A stretch of 14,110 nucleotides of DNA from an uncultured Clostridia bacterium (GTDB lineage Bacteria; Bacillota; Clostridia; Christensenellales; Aristaeellaceae), in NCBI GenBank assembly GCA_934621485.1, contig CAKTUS010000071.1:1-14110 (forward strand), given 5' to 3'. This document shows, piece after piece, positions 6,124 through 12,927 of this stretch (the stretch's first letter is position 1; every line of letters begins with the position of its first letter). The translations under genes were made by a program, and so were the position numbers. The notes beneath the pieces were generated by a model, which was given only the letters and a program-made list of their open reading frames with translations, did not search any database and was not told where the DNA came from.

Positions 6124-6477
6124 TTGCAAAAGCAGCACCGACTGGGCCCCAACAGGCAATTCAGCTATGTATACCGGCGCGGCAAAAGAGCCTCGTGCAG
6201 GGAGCTGAGCCTGCTGTATGTGAAAAACGGACAGAAGCGCGTGGGCTTTTCCGTGAGCAAAAAGGTGGGCGTAGCTGTTGTGCGCAACCGTACCAAGCGC
6301 CGTTTGCGCGAGTGTGTACGCCTGCTGCTGCCCCAAATGCGCAGCGGCCTGTACGTGTTTGTCGCCAGGCCGGAAGCGGCCCGTTGCAGCTTCCAGGAGC
6401 TGAACGCCCAGGTAGCTCATCTGCTTACGAAGGTGGGCGCTTTTGCAGATTCGCCCGTTCGAAAGGAATCCCCATGA
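6124..6477 (+). CDS. rnpA: Ribonuclease P protein component
   Basis: A 117-residue basic protein that binds the catalytic RNase P RNA and helps mature the 5' ends of tRNAs. The family N terminus is clear (KQHRLGPNRQFSYVYRRGK, 3-21), as is the signature VRNRTKRRLRE (53-63). The only start in frame after the TGA at 6103 is TTG at 6124. It places the KxxRL motif at the usual distance from the N terminus, with AAAGGA 13 nt upstream, a long spacing. An ATG at 6113 is in another frame and stops at 6208. The gene's stop overlaps the yidD start as ATGA. Confidence 0.95.
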   Translation: MQKQHRLGPNRQFSYVYRRGKRASCRELSLLYVKNGQKRVGFSVSKKVGVAVVRNRTKRRLRECVRLLLPQMRSGLYVFVARPEAARCSFQELNAQVAHLLTKVGAFADSPVRKESP

Positions 6478-6713
6478 AGCAATGCCTGCTGAAGGCCATT
6501 CGTTTCTACCAGCGTCACATCAGTCCCCATACGCCCGCCGCCTGCCGGTTCGTTCCCACCTGTTCCCAGTATGCCGTTACGGCGATTGAGCGCTTTGGCG
6601 CGCTGAAGGGAAGCTGGCTGGCAGCAAAGCGTATTTTGCGCTGCAATCCCTTTTGCCGGGGCGGCTACGATCCCGTCCCGGAGGACATCCCCACAACGCT
6701 AAGGAGGGAATGA
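6474..6713 (+). CDS. yidD: Membrane protein insertion efficiency factor YidD
   Basis: A 79-residue small protein linked to YidC-dependent insertion of membrane proteins. The family core is intact: FYQRHISPHTPAACRFVPTC (11-30), SQYAVTAIERFGALKG, then AKRILRCNPFCRGGYDPVP (51-69), with conserved cysteines at 24, 30, 57 and 61. The N-terminal segment is amphipathic, suited to lying on the inner face of the membrane. ATG 6474 overlaps the rnpA stop and has AAAGGA 6 nt before it. yidC follows after 6 nt. Length is typical. Confidence 0.95.
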   Translation: MKQCLLKAIRFYQRHISPHTPAACRFVPTCSQYAVTAIERFGALKGSWLAAKRILRCNPFCRGGYDPVPEDIPTTLRRE

Positions 6714-6719
6714 CTCCCG

Positions 6720-7700
6720 ATGAATGAGTTTCTGGCGAATATCATTAGCGGTATCAACTCGGTTGTACACAGCTACGGCTGGTCCATTATCATCTTCACC
6801 GTGCTGGTGAAGATGCTGGTAATGCCCTTGGACTACAAGAGCCGCAAGAGCATGCGCCGCATGACTGCCGTGCAGCCCCAAATGGAAAAGCTGCAAAAGA
6901 AGTATGCCAACGACAAGGAAAAGCTGAACCAGAAAATGGCCGAGCTGTACCGCAAGGAAGGCGTAAGCCCCATGAGCGGTTGTCTGCCCATGCTGATTTC
7001 CATGGTAATTTTGATGGTCATGTGGGGCGCAATGCGTCTGGTGGCCAACACCGAGCTGGTCAAGCAGGCCCTGGGTCTGCTTGCGAACGGCGGCGAGCAG
7101 GTAAATGAAGGCTTTTTGTGGATTAAGAACATCTGGATGCCCGACAGTCCCTTTGCTCCGGTGATTGCCGACCACAACAGCCTGAAAATGATTCCCGCGG
7201 ACGTGTGGAGCAGCGTGTTCCAGTCTCTGGACGCCGGGCAGATCAGCGCGCTGGCAGCCTATGGTCTTGACGCCAACACCCTGAGCGCTGAAACCGTGTT
7301 TGCCGCCCTGCAAACCCTGCCCAATTACGCTCAGGAAACCGCCCTGTGGTCTACCCTGCCCCAGATCAATCTGTTGATTGCCCGTCTGAGCATTTACGCC
7401 AACAACAACGGCTGGTTTGTGCTGCCCATTCTGGCGGCCGTCACCCAGTACCTGATGACCCTGAGCCAGCCCCAAACCGCCACTACCGCCGCCAATCAGC
7501 AGGCCGGTATGGGCAACTTCATGAAGTATTTCTTCCCGCTGTTCTCCCTGTGGATCTGCTCCAGCTACAACGCCATGTTCTCGCTGTATTGGGTCATGTC
7601 CAACCTGGTGGCATGGGTGCAGAGCCTGGTGATGAACCGCATCTTTGAAAAGAAGGATCAAGAGGAGCACGAGACCATTGAGGAGGGTTCGCTGAAATGA
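6720..7700 (+). CDS. yidC: Membrane protein insertase YidC (OxaA/SpoIIIJ type)
   Basis: A 326-residue insertase of the short Gram-positive type, without the large periplasmic domain of E. coli YidC. Segment one is at about 20-36; a cytoplasmic helical hairpin with SRKSMRRMTAVQPQMEKLQK (41-60) follows. The conserved SGCLPMLISMVILMV segment is at 86-100, and hydrophobic segments return near 225-245 and 265-300. An extracellular stretch of about 100 residues (roughly 111-220) separates the second segment from the later ones. No lipobox is seen. AAGGAGGG lies 11 nt before ATG 6720. The stop overlaps jag as ATGA. Confidence 0.95.
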   Translation: MNEFLANIISGINSVVHSYGWSIIIFTVLVKMLVMPLDYKSRKSMRRMTAVQPQMEKLQKKYANDKEKLNQKMAELYRKEGVSPMSGCLPMLISMVILMVMWGAMRLVANTELVKQALGLLANGGEQVNEGFLWIKNIWMPDSPFAPVIADHNSLKMIPADVWSSVFQSLDAGQISALAAYGLDANTLSAETVFAALQTLPNYAQETALWSTLPQINLLIARLSIYANNNGWFVLPILAAVTQYLMTLSQPQTATTAANQQAGMGNFMKYFFPLFSLWICSSYNAMFSLYWVMSNLVAWVQSLVMNRIFEKKDQEEHETIEEGSLK

Positions 7701-8521
7701 GAAGCGTGGAATCCAGCGCCAAAACCATGGAAGAGGCCGTAACCCTCGGCTTGGAAAAGCTGGGCGTAGCCTTTTCCGACGTGAAAATCGATATTCTGGA
7801 CGAAGGAAGCAAAGGCTTCCTGGGCTTTTTGGGCGGCAAGCCCGTGGTGGTTCGTCTGACTGTGCGTGAGGATAACGAATCCAGCGAGGATGTTCTTTCT
7901 TCCATCACCCTGGAAAGTACGGCCAAAGCTGAAAAGAAAACAACCCGTCGCAGTGAAAAGCCTAAGACCCAGCCTCAGGAGAAAACAAAGCCTGTGAAAG
8001 CAGAAGCCGCCAAGCCCGTGATGAAGGCGGAGGAGCCCAAGGCCGACGCTTCTAACGACGCCGCCCTGGAGAAAGCCAAAAGCTTTTTGGCCGAGTTGAC
8101 CCGCCTGATGGGCGTGGAGGTTACCATCAACGCTCGCCGGGACGAAGAAGGCAACGTGCGCGTGGACATGTTTGGCGACACGCTGGGCATTTTGATTGGC
8201 CGCCGCGGCGAAACTCTGGATGCTTTGCAGTACCTGACCAGCCTGTATGTGAACCGCGACCAGGAGGATTACACCCGCGTTACACTGGATACCGAAAATT
8301 ACCGGGCCAAGCGGGAGGAAGCCCTGCGCCGCCTGGCCAACCGCATGGCCAACCGCGCCGTGAAAACGGGCCGCAAGGTGGTTATGGAGCCGATGAATCC
8401 TTACGAGCGCCGCATTTTGCACAGCGCCTTGCAGCAAAACGACGCCGTTACTACCCACAGCGAAGGGGAGGAACCCAACCGTCACGTGGTCATCACGCTG
8501 AAACAACAGCCCAATCACTAA
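7697..8521 (+). CDS. jag: Jag/KhpB RNA-binding protein (Jag_N, KH, R3H)
   Basis: A 274-residue cytoplasmic RNA-binding protein, the usual partner of yidC. In order: Jag_N domain (1-56, with EEAVTLGLEKLGV and GSKGFLGFLGGKP), a Lys/Glu/Ala-rich flexible linker (about 60-120), a KH domain (about 128-198) with the GRRG loop at 168-171, and an R3H domain (about 203-270) with the R-xxx-H pair R238 and H242. Homologues (EloR/KhpB) influence cell elongation and mRNA levels, often with KhpA. ATG 7697 overlaps the yidC stop, and GGAGGG is about 9 nt upstream. It ends the operon, before a strong terminator. Confidence 0.95.
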   Translation: MRSVESSAKTMEEAVTLGLEKLGVAFSDVKIDILDEGSKGFLGFLGGKPVVVRLTVREDNESSEDVLSSITLESTAKAEKKTTRRSEKPKTQPQEKTKPVKAEAAKPVMKAEEPKADASNDAALEKAKSFLAELTRLMGVEVTINARRDEEGNVRVDMFGDTLGILIGRRGETLDALQYLTSLYVNRDQEDYTRVTLDTENYRAKREEALRRLANRMANRAVKTGRKVVMEPMNPYERRILHSALQQNDAVTTHSEGEEPNRHVVITLKQQPNH

Positions 8522-8529
8522 TGGCTCGG

Positions 8530-8566
8530 GAAGGGGAAGTCCAAAACGGATTTCCCCTTCTTTTTT
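8530..8566 (+). terminator. Intrinsic terminator after jag
   Basis: A 13-bp stem pairs 8530-8542 with 8548-8560 (one G-U pair), with a 5-nt loop, followed at once by T6 (8561-8566). It starts 9 nt after the jag stop. The T-run is only 4 nt before the GGAGG site of the next gene, so no promoter fits between them. Confidence 0.92.
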
Positions 8567-8582
8567 GAATGGAGGCCGAAAC

Positions 8583-8969
8583 ATGGACAAAACGTTGTGG
8601 CATAACCGGCTGCTGAGCTTTCCCGGCGCGGTTTGGGATTACAAGGCCGAATGGGAATGGGACCGGTACCGGGTGGGCGATAAGATGTTTGCCGCCCTTT
8701 GCCAGCCTGGAAACGAGCATGCCGCCCCATATGCGTCTCATCCTCTGCTGAGTCTGAAATGCAACCCGTTGGAGGCGGAAGCGCTGCGCCTTCAGTACCA
8801 GGATATTCTTCCTGGGTTTTACATGGATAAACGCACCTGGATTTCCATTCGCCTGGACGGCTGCGTGCCGGAAGCCCTTGTCAGCCATCTGTGCCAGGCG
8901 TCCTACCAGCTGGTTTTTCAAAAACTGACCAAAAAGCAGCAGGCCCTTTTGCAGGCTCACAGGGCATAA
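8583..8969 (+). CDS. MmcQ/YjbR family protein
   Basis: A 128-residue protein of the MmcQ/YjbR family (CyaY-like fold), whose molecular function is not settled. Family features are FPGAVWDYKAEWEWDRYRVG near 13-32, KMFAAL, LSLKCNPLEAEALR, the PGFYMDKRTWISIRLDG core, and a SYQLVFQKLTKKQQ tail. ATG 8583 is chosen over an in-frame TTG at 8565, because GGAGG at 8571-8575 lies 7 nt before the ATG. It sits directly behind the jag terminator with no visible promoter of its own, so it probably depends on read-through or a promoter inside jag. Related proteins often lie near regulators and are not essential. Confidence 0.85.
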   Translation: MDKTLWHNRLLSFPGAVWDYKAEWEWDRYRVGDKMFAALCQPGNEHAAPYASHPLLSLKCNPLEAEALRLQYQDILPGFYMDKRTWISIRLDGCVPEALVSHLCQASYQLVFQKLTKKQQALLQAHRA

Positions 8970-8985
8970 AGAATGGAAAAACCCT

Positions 8986-9014
8986 TTGCCCGGCGCTTTG
9001 CGCTGTGTTATAAT
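8986..9014 (+). promoter_or_regulatory. SigA-type promoter of rex-vanW
   Basis: A -35-like TTGCCC (8986-8991), 17-bp spacer and perfect -10 TATAAT (9009-9014) lie 45 nt before the rex start. I looked for a Rex-type palindrome here and did not find a convincing one. Confidence 0.7.
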
Positions 9015-9058
9015 CGACTCGTTGGATTTTGAAACTATGGAATGGAGGACACGTCATC

Positions 9059-9688
9059 ATGGCAGGCTATGTTTCGGAGGCAGTTATCAAACGCTTGCCC
9101 GCCTATTACCGTCACTTGAAGGAGCTGGAAAAAGAGGGAATCACCCAGATTTCTTCTCAGGAGCTGGGCGATCGCATGCGCTTGACCGCCTCCCAAATCC
9201 GGCAGGATATTAACTGCTTCGGCGGCTTTGGCCGCCAGGGATATGGCTATTCCATTCCCGGCCTGCGGGAGCATATCGGCCATATCTTGGGCCTGGATCA
9301 GCCCCACCGCATGATCATCGTAGGCGCGGGCAATATCGGCCGGGCAGTGGCCTTGTCCGATTCCTTTGCGCTGAGCGGTTTTCAAACCGTGGCCATTTTT
9401 GATAACAACGAAAAGAAAATCGGGCTGGACATTGGCGGTATCCCTGTGCAGGATATGTCCGATATCAAACGTTATGTAGAGGAGAATCCGGTGGATATCG
9501 CCGTGCTGGCTCTGCCGGCCGCCTGGGCTCAGGCGGTAGCCGACCAGCTATGCGGCTACGGTCTGCGGGGATTCTGGAACTTTGCTCCGGTAGATCTAAA
9601 GGTGCCCGCCGGCGTCGCCACCTTTAACGTGCACTTGGAAGAAGGTCTGCAGGTGCTCAGCTTCCGCATGATGCAGGAACAGGTATAA
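9059..9688 (+). CDS. rex: Redox-sensing transcriptional repressor Rex
   Basis: A 209-residue repressor that senses the NADH/NAD+ ratio and controls fermentation and respiration genes. The N-terminal winged helix covers about 1-75 (VIKRLPAYYRHLKELEKEG, then LTASQIRQDINCFGGFGRQG). The Rossmann domain follows with MIIVGAGNIGRAVA (85-98), an acidic turn at IFDNNEKKIG, and the LALPA segment. The C-terminal helix ends the protein (LEEGLQVLSFRMM). ATG 9059 is preferred to an in-frame TTG at 9029, since GGAGG at 9044-9048 fits it. It has its own promoter and is followed by vanW after 25 nt. Presence of Rex fits a fermentative anaerobe. Confidence 0.95.
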   Translation: MAGYVSEAVIKRLPAYYRHLKELEKEGITQISSQELGDRMRLTASQIRQDINCFGGFGRQGYGYSIPGLREHIGHILGLDQPHRMIIVGAGNIGRAVALSDSFALSGFQTVAIFDNNEKKIGLDIGGIPVQDMSDIKRYVEENPVDIAVLALPAAWAQAVADQLCGYGLRGFWNFAPVDLKVPAGVATFNVHLEEGLQVLSFRMMQEQV

Positions 9689-9713
9689 CGCCTTTTGGCA
9701 AGGAGGAGTGGAC

Positions 9714-11474
9714 GTGGTTTCCAAGCGCTATGGTCTCAGCGGCGTATCGGCTGAGCAGCCGGATGTACGGCCTGCCGCCGATCGGACCGGCGCATTTGGC
9801 GCGCCGTCCGGCCCCATTCAATATCAAAGCATGCTGGACGCGTCGCCTGCACAGACGGACGCGCCTTTTGTGTACGATGACGAGCCCGCCTGGAGCCAGC
9901 CCGTGAGCGCGCTTCCCGTGCGCGCGCCCATACCCAAAAACCGGCCCGCTCAGCCTGCTCCTGTGCGGGGTAGCAATGGCGGAAAAGGAGGCTGGAAAGC
10001 CTATCTTTATGTGGCACTGATTACCATTAGCGTGCTGGGCATGGCGATGTTGGGCGTGATGATGATGCCGCAGCTATCCGGCTATTTCTGGAAGGATTTT
10101 GGCAATTACGCGTTCATCAACGGCGAACTGCTGCGCTATGACCCGGCCATCGTTGCCACCTACAAGCAATACCGTTCTTACATGGACCGAGACGTGATTT
10201 ATCCCGGCGTGTTTGTGGACGGCATCCATGTGGGCGATATGACCATTGAGCAGGCGCAGGCCGCCCTCAGCGGCGAAAGCGCCGACCTGACGGGCGCATT
10301 TTCGGTAACGGTGGCCATTGGCGACAAAACCTGGACGCTGGATCCTTCCAACGTACCCGCCCAACGGGATTTAGGCAATGTGCTCCAGCGTGCCTACGCC
10401 ATTGGCCGCACCAACACCACCGCCATTCAAACCACCCTGCAGACCCCGTTTCGCGAGCGGGCCAACACCGCCGTGGCCTTGCGGGAAAGCGGCGTGAATT
10501 TGACCACCTCCGCCAGCTATGACCATGAGAGCGTTCGGAAAATCGTGGCGGAAATTGCGGCCTATGTTACCCGCGACCCGGTGGATGCGCAGATTCAGTC
10601 CTTTGATTACAACACCCGCACTTTCACCTTTACCGATTCGCAGCCCGGCGTTACCCTGGATCAGGACGCACTGTACGAGCGCATTACAGCGGCGCTGGAC
10701 AAATGGGAAAAAGGCGTTACCGTAACCGCCGAGCCCGTGATTACCGAGCCCAAGGTGACTACGGAGCAGATGAAAGCCAATTTTAACCTGATTGCCGCCT
10801 ATACCACCCAAACCACCAAGGACGCCAACCGCAATACCAATATTGATTTAGCCTGCAAAGCCATCAATGGCACTGCCCTCATGCCGGGTCAAACCTTCAG
10901 CTTTAACGAGGCCACCGGTCAACGCACCACGGAAAAGGGCTACCGCTCTGCGGGAGCCATCGCCGCCGGACAAAGCATTGAAGAAGTAGGCGGCGGTATT
11001 TGCCAGGTGTCCTCCACCATTTTTAACGCGGTGGCTCGGGCCAATTTGGAAATTGTATCCCGCAGCCCGCACGCCTGGCCTAGTTCCTACGTGAATATTG
11101 GCGAGGACGCCACTGTAAACTGGCCCAATTTGGATTTCAAATTCAAAAACAATACCGACAGCCCCATCTTCCTGATTACCTACTATAAAGACCGCCAGAT
11201 GAGCGCAGAGATTTGGGGCATGTCGCTGGGAGAAGGCGTAACCATCGACCTGGATTCCGCCATTGTGAAAACCATGGATCCGCCGTCAGAGGCCAAGTAC
11301 GTTTTCAACGGGGAACTTCCCTACGGCGACAGCAAGACCACCGTGAAGGCCCGCACCGGCTATGTGGTGGAAACCTACAAGGTCTGGTACAAGGACGGCG
11401 TAGAAACCAGGCGCGAATTGATGCACACCAGTACCTACAAAGCTTACCAACAGGTGATCGAGTATAACTGGTAA
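9714..11474 (+). CDS. Membrane-anchored VanW-family protein
   Basis: A 586-residue protein. Residues 1-94 are a Pro/Ala-rich, probably cytoplasmic, low-complexity stretch; one transmembrane helix follows at about 95-117; the rest is predicted extracellular. After the membrane come two repeats resembling the peptidoglycan-binding-like domain (about 160-265, with DGIHVGDMTIEQAQAAL, and 270-345, with GVTLDQDALYERI). The VanW domain is at about 375-505 (MPGQTFSFNEATGQRTTEKG, then GGGICQVSSTIFNAV). A C-terminal tail (about 528-586) has G5-like strands. GTG 9714 lies 7 nt after AGGAGG, whereas GTG 9708 would nearly touch it. VanW domains occur in wall proteins and some vancomycin clusters, but no resistance genes are nearby. 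It is probably a cell-wall-associated protein. Confidence 0.9.
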   Translation: MVSKRYGLSGVSAEQPDVRPAADRTGAFGAPSGPIQYQSMLDASPAQTDAPFVYDDEPAWSQPVSALPVRAPIPKNRPAQPAPVRGSNGGKGGWKAYLYVALITISVLGMAMLGVMMMPQLSGYFWKDFGNYAFINGELLRYDPAIVATYKQYRSYMDRDVIYPGVFVDGIHVGDMTIEQAQAALSGESADLTGAFSVTVAIGDKTWTLDPSNVPAQRDLGNVLQRAYAIGRTNTTAIQTTLQTPFRERANTAVALRESGVNLTTSASYDHESVRKIVAEIAAYVTRDPVDAQIQSFDYNTRTFTFTDSQPGVTLDQDALYERITAALDKWEKGVTVTAEPVITEPKVTTEQMKANFNLIAAYTTQTTKDANRNTNIDLACKAINGTALMPGQTFSFNEATGQRTTEKGYRSAGAIAAGQSIEEVGGGICQVSSTIFNAVARANLEIVSRSPHAWPSSYVNIGEDATVNWPNLDFKFKNNTDSPIFLITYYKDRQMSAEIWGMSLGEGVTIDLDSAIVKTMDPPSEAKYVFNGELPYGDSKTTVKARTGYVVETYKVWYKDGVETRRELMHTSTYKAYQQVIEYNW

Positions 11475-11501
11475 TACTGGATAGGATGAATACGGCCGTC
11501 C

Positions 11502-11609
11502 AAAAAGCTCGCGTAACAGCGAGCTTTGCTGACGAGAGACATTTCTTTGCCTACTTGCCTGCGCCCTGCGCAAGGCTGCCGAACCCGACGTACAGGCTAC
11601 CGGGCTCGG
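11502..11609 (+). repeat. Structured intergenic repeat, copy 1
   Basis: Begins 27 nt after the vanW stop. Three blocks align with copy 2: 11502-11536 (31 of 35 bases), 11545-11563 (17 of 19) and 11572-11597 (22 of 26). The first block is a hairpin (11504-11512 with 11519-11527, AAAGCTCGC arm) that may end vanW transcripts weakly; the last block plus 11598-11609 forms a CCGA...TCGG hairpin. Copy 2 has extra bases between blocks two and three. Together with copy 2 it fills most of the gene-free region 11475-11997. Confidence 0.65.
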
Positions 11610-11678
11610 ACAGTACGCCATGCTGCGCAAAGAAAAAAACAGAATGGAAAAGTTTCCGAACGACCAGAAATCCTCATG

Positions 11679-11709
11679 AAAAAAGGCGCAACCGCTGTGT
11701 TGCGCCTTT
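11679..11709 (-). terminator. Intrinsic terminator for minus-strand (rbsK) transcripts
   Basis: The stem is GGCGCAAC (11685-11692) with GTTGCGCC (11699-11706) and a 6-nt loop. Read on the minus strand it is followed by T6 (11684-11679). Flanking A/T bases extend the pairing to 11 bp. The outer flank (CCTCATG, 11672-11678) and inner flank (CAG) recur inverted at 11915-11954. Confidence 0.75.
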
Positions 11710-11717
11710 CAGGTGTC

Positions 11718-11745
11718 AAAAAAGCTCGCCTAACGGCGAGCTTTT
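11718..11745. terminator. Bidirectional terminator-like hairpin in copy 2
   Basis: A perfect 11-bp stem pairs 11720-11730 with 11735-11745 (AAAAGCTCGCC arm, TAAC loop). The plus side ends in T4 and the minus side in T6 (11723-11718). It is probably the strongest stop met by minus-strand transcripts leaving rbsK. Confidence 0.75.
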
Positions 11746-11859
11746 CTGCCGAGAAGCGCACTTTGCCTGCTCGCCTGCGGCTCGCCGGGCGGTAAAGAGC
11801 GTAAGGAAAGCCTTGCTGCGTAAGGCAGCCGAAACCGGCGTACACGCCGCCGGTTTCGG
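11719..11859 (+). repeat. Structured intergenic repeat, copy 2
   Basis: It shares three blocks with copy 1 (11719-11753, 11761-11779, 11822-11847) and 51 bases (11789-11839) with the potC-potD gap copy. The terminal hairpin is perfect: 11829-11840 pairs with 11848-11859 (12 bp, 7-nt loop). Against copy 1, the sixth pair of this stem changes from C-G to A-T on both sides, which argues that the structure is conserved. Short reading frames cross it, but they are not supported as genes. Confidence 0.65.
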
Positions 11860-11866
11860 AATGAAA

Positions 11867-11890
11867 ATCGGAGGGCTGCGGCCCTCCGAT
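11867..11890. repeat. Perfect stem-loop
   Basis: ATCGGAGGGC (11867-11876) pairs perfectly with 11881-11890 around a TGCG loop. There is no T-run on either side. It lies between repeat copy 2 and the plus-strand terminator. Its role is unknown. Confidence 0.6.
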
Positions 11891-11917
11891 GCCTCCCGGG
11901 GGGTTCCCGACGGTCTG

Positions 11918-11947
11918 AAAGGCGTAACTACTCTGTCGCGCCTTTTT
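11918..11947 (+). terminator. Intrinsic terminator for plus-strand (vanW) transcripts
   Basis: AAAGGCG (11918-11924) pairs with CGCCTTT (11939-11945) across a 14-nt loop, and the T5 run covers 11943-11947. Its flanks (CTG before, CATGAGG after) are the inverse of those around the minus-strand terminator at 11679-11709. It lies 51 nt from the rbsK stop, on the opposite strand. Confidence 0.65.
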
Positions 11948-11997
11948 CATGAGGTTATTAATTGCATTTCAAGCCGCCTTGCGCCAGCCAAAAGCGC

Positions 11998-12873
11998 CTA
12001 CGCCTCCACCTCGCTGGCCAGGGGAATGGAATCCGCTGCGCCCTTACGCCCAACCGTAATGGAGGAAGCCAAAGCGGCGCGGCGCATAAGCTGTTCCACA
12101 GGCATACCGCTGGCCAATCCGGCCACAAAGTAGCCGGTAAAGGTGTCTCCGGCCGCGGTGGTATCCACAGCTTTCACGCGGAAGGCAGGCTGGAAAAAGG
12201 TTTTTCCCTCGTGCATGCAATAGGCGCCCTTTTCCCCCAGGGTTAGCACCACCGACGCTTTCGGATAGCGCACTTTCATCCCTGCCAGAATCTTCTCCGG
12301 CTCGGTTTCATCGGTAAGGGCTGTGCCTTCAATTTCGTTCAGCACGAACCAGCTCACGCTGTCCAGCGGGTATTCCTTCAAGCCCTCGTTTATGGGGGAT
12401 GGATTAAAAATCACGCACAGTCCCTTTTGGGCGGCTTTTTTCATCATCAGGGGGGAATTGTACAGTTCGTTTTGCATAATCACCGCATCCTCTGGGCCGA
12501 ACGCTTCGAGAATGTGGTCGATATCCGATTCCGCGGGGCGCATGTTTTCGCCGCTGAACACAATAATGCTGTTTTGACCGTTTCGATCTACCTGAATCAC
12601 CGTATGACCGCTGGGGCCTTCCGCCCGGCGCACAAATTGGTCGTCTACCCCAAAACGATGCAGCGCTTCCAGCAAAATGCCGCCGTCCTGACCCACAATG
12701 CCTGCATGGTACACCTGACCGCCGGCCTTGGCGATGGCGATGGACTGGTTCAGGCCCTTGCCGCCGCAAAAAACATTGCGCTCTAATGCGAGCATGGTTT
12801 CGCCGGGCTGCACCATATGGTCTACCGTATATACATTATCAATATTCATGGAGCCGTAGTTGATAATCTTCAT
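11998..12873 (-). CDS. Ribokinase-family (PfkB) sugar kinase
   Basis: A 291-residue kinase of the PfkB superfamily, most like ribokinase, which phosphorylates ribose to ribose-5-phosphate with ATP. It shows the N-terminal NYGSMNIDNVYTVD stretch, the GGKGLNQSIAIAKAGG segment (37-52), the hinge substrate region SGHTVIQVDRNGQNSI, NPSPI, and the C-terminal signature DTTAAGDTFTGYF (237-249) with catalytic Asp 243. ATG 12873 is preferred to GTG 12879, because GGAAGG lies 10 nt from the ATG. It follows the NUDIX gene by 54 nt. There is no ribose transporter, rbsD or LacI regulator here, so the sugar is uncertain; rbsK is only a best guess at the name. Confidence 0.88.
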   Translation of the reverse strand: MKIINYGSMNIDNVYTVDHMVQPGETMLALERNVFCGGKGLNQSIAIAKAGGQVYHAGIVGQDGGILLEALHRFGVDDQFVRRAEGPSGHTVIQVDRNGQNSIIVFSGENMRPAESDIDHILEAFGPEDAVIMQNELYNSPLMMKKAAQKGLCVIFNPSPINEGLKEYPLDSVSWFVLNEIEGTALTDETEPEKILAGMKVRYPKASVVLTLGEKGAYCMHEGKTFFQPAFRVKAVDTTAAGDTFTGYFVAGLASGMPVEQLMRRAALASSITVGRKGAADSIPLASEVEA

Positions 12874-12927
12874 CCGCACTCTGCCTTCCTTGTTTTGTTC
12901 CTTATGGTCATCTTAGCACCGAAAGCA

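Noticed and set aside
6113..6208. Programmed frameshift from ATG 6113 into rnpA
   Set aside because: A -1 shift would be needed, and no slippery heptamer is found between 6113 and 6135. TTG 6124 gives a normal-length RnpA.
6699..8590. Long minus-strand open frames opposite yidC and jag
   Set aside because: They are antisense shadows with His/Gln-rich composition and no family motif, opposite well-supported genes.
8970..9058. Rex autoregulatory operator upstream of rex
   Set aside because: No TTGTGA- or TTGTTAA-type palindrome is present; only the promoter is convincing.
9714..11474. Vancomycin-resistance cluster suggested by the VanW domain
   Set aside because: No vanR/S, vanH, vanX, vanY or D-Ala ligase gene is nearby; VanW-domain proteins are common in Clostridia without resistance.
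11486..12133. Open frames crossing the repeat region, both copies encoding a similar KAR-TASF peptide
   Set aside because: The similarity follows from the DNA repeat being in the same frame. The frames run through several hairpins and into the rbsK antisense, and no domain is recognisable.
12162..12169. TATCCACA, resembling a DnaA box
   Set aside because: It is a single imperfect match inside the kinase gene, with no cluster or AT-rich unwinding region.
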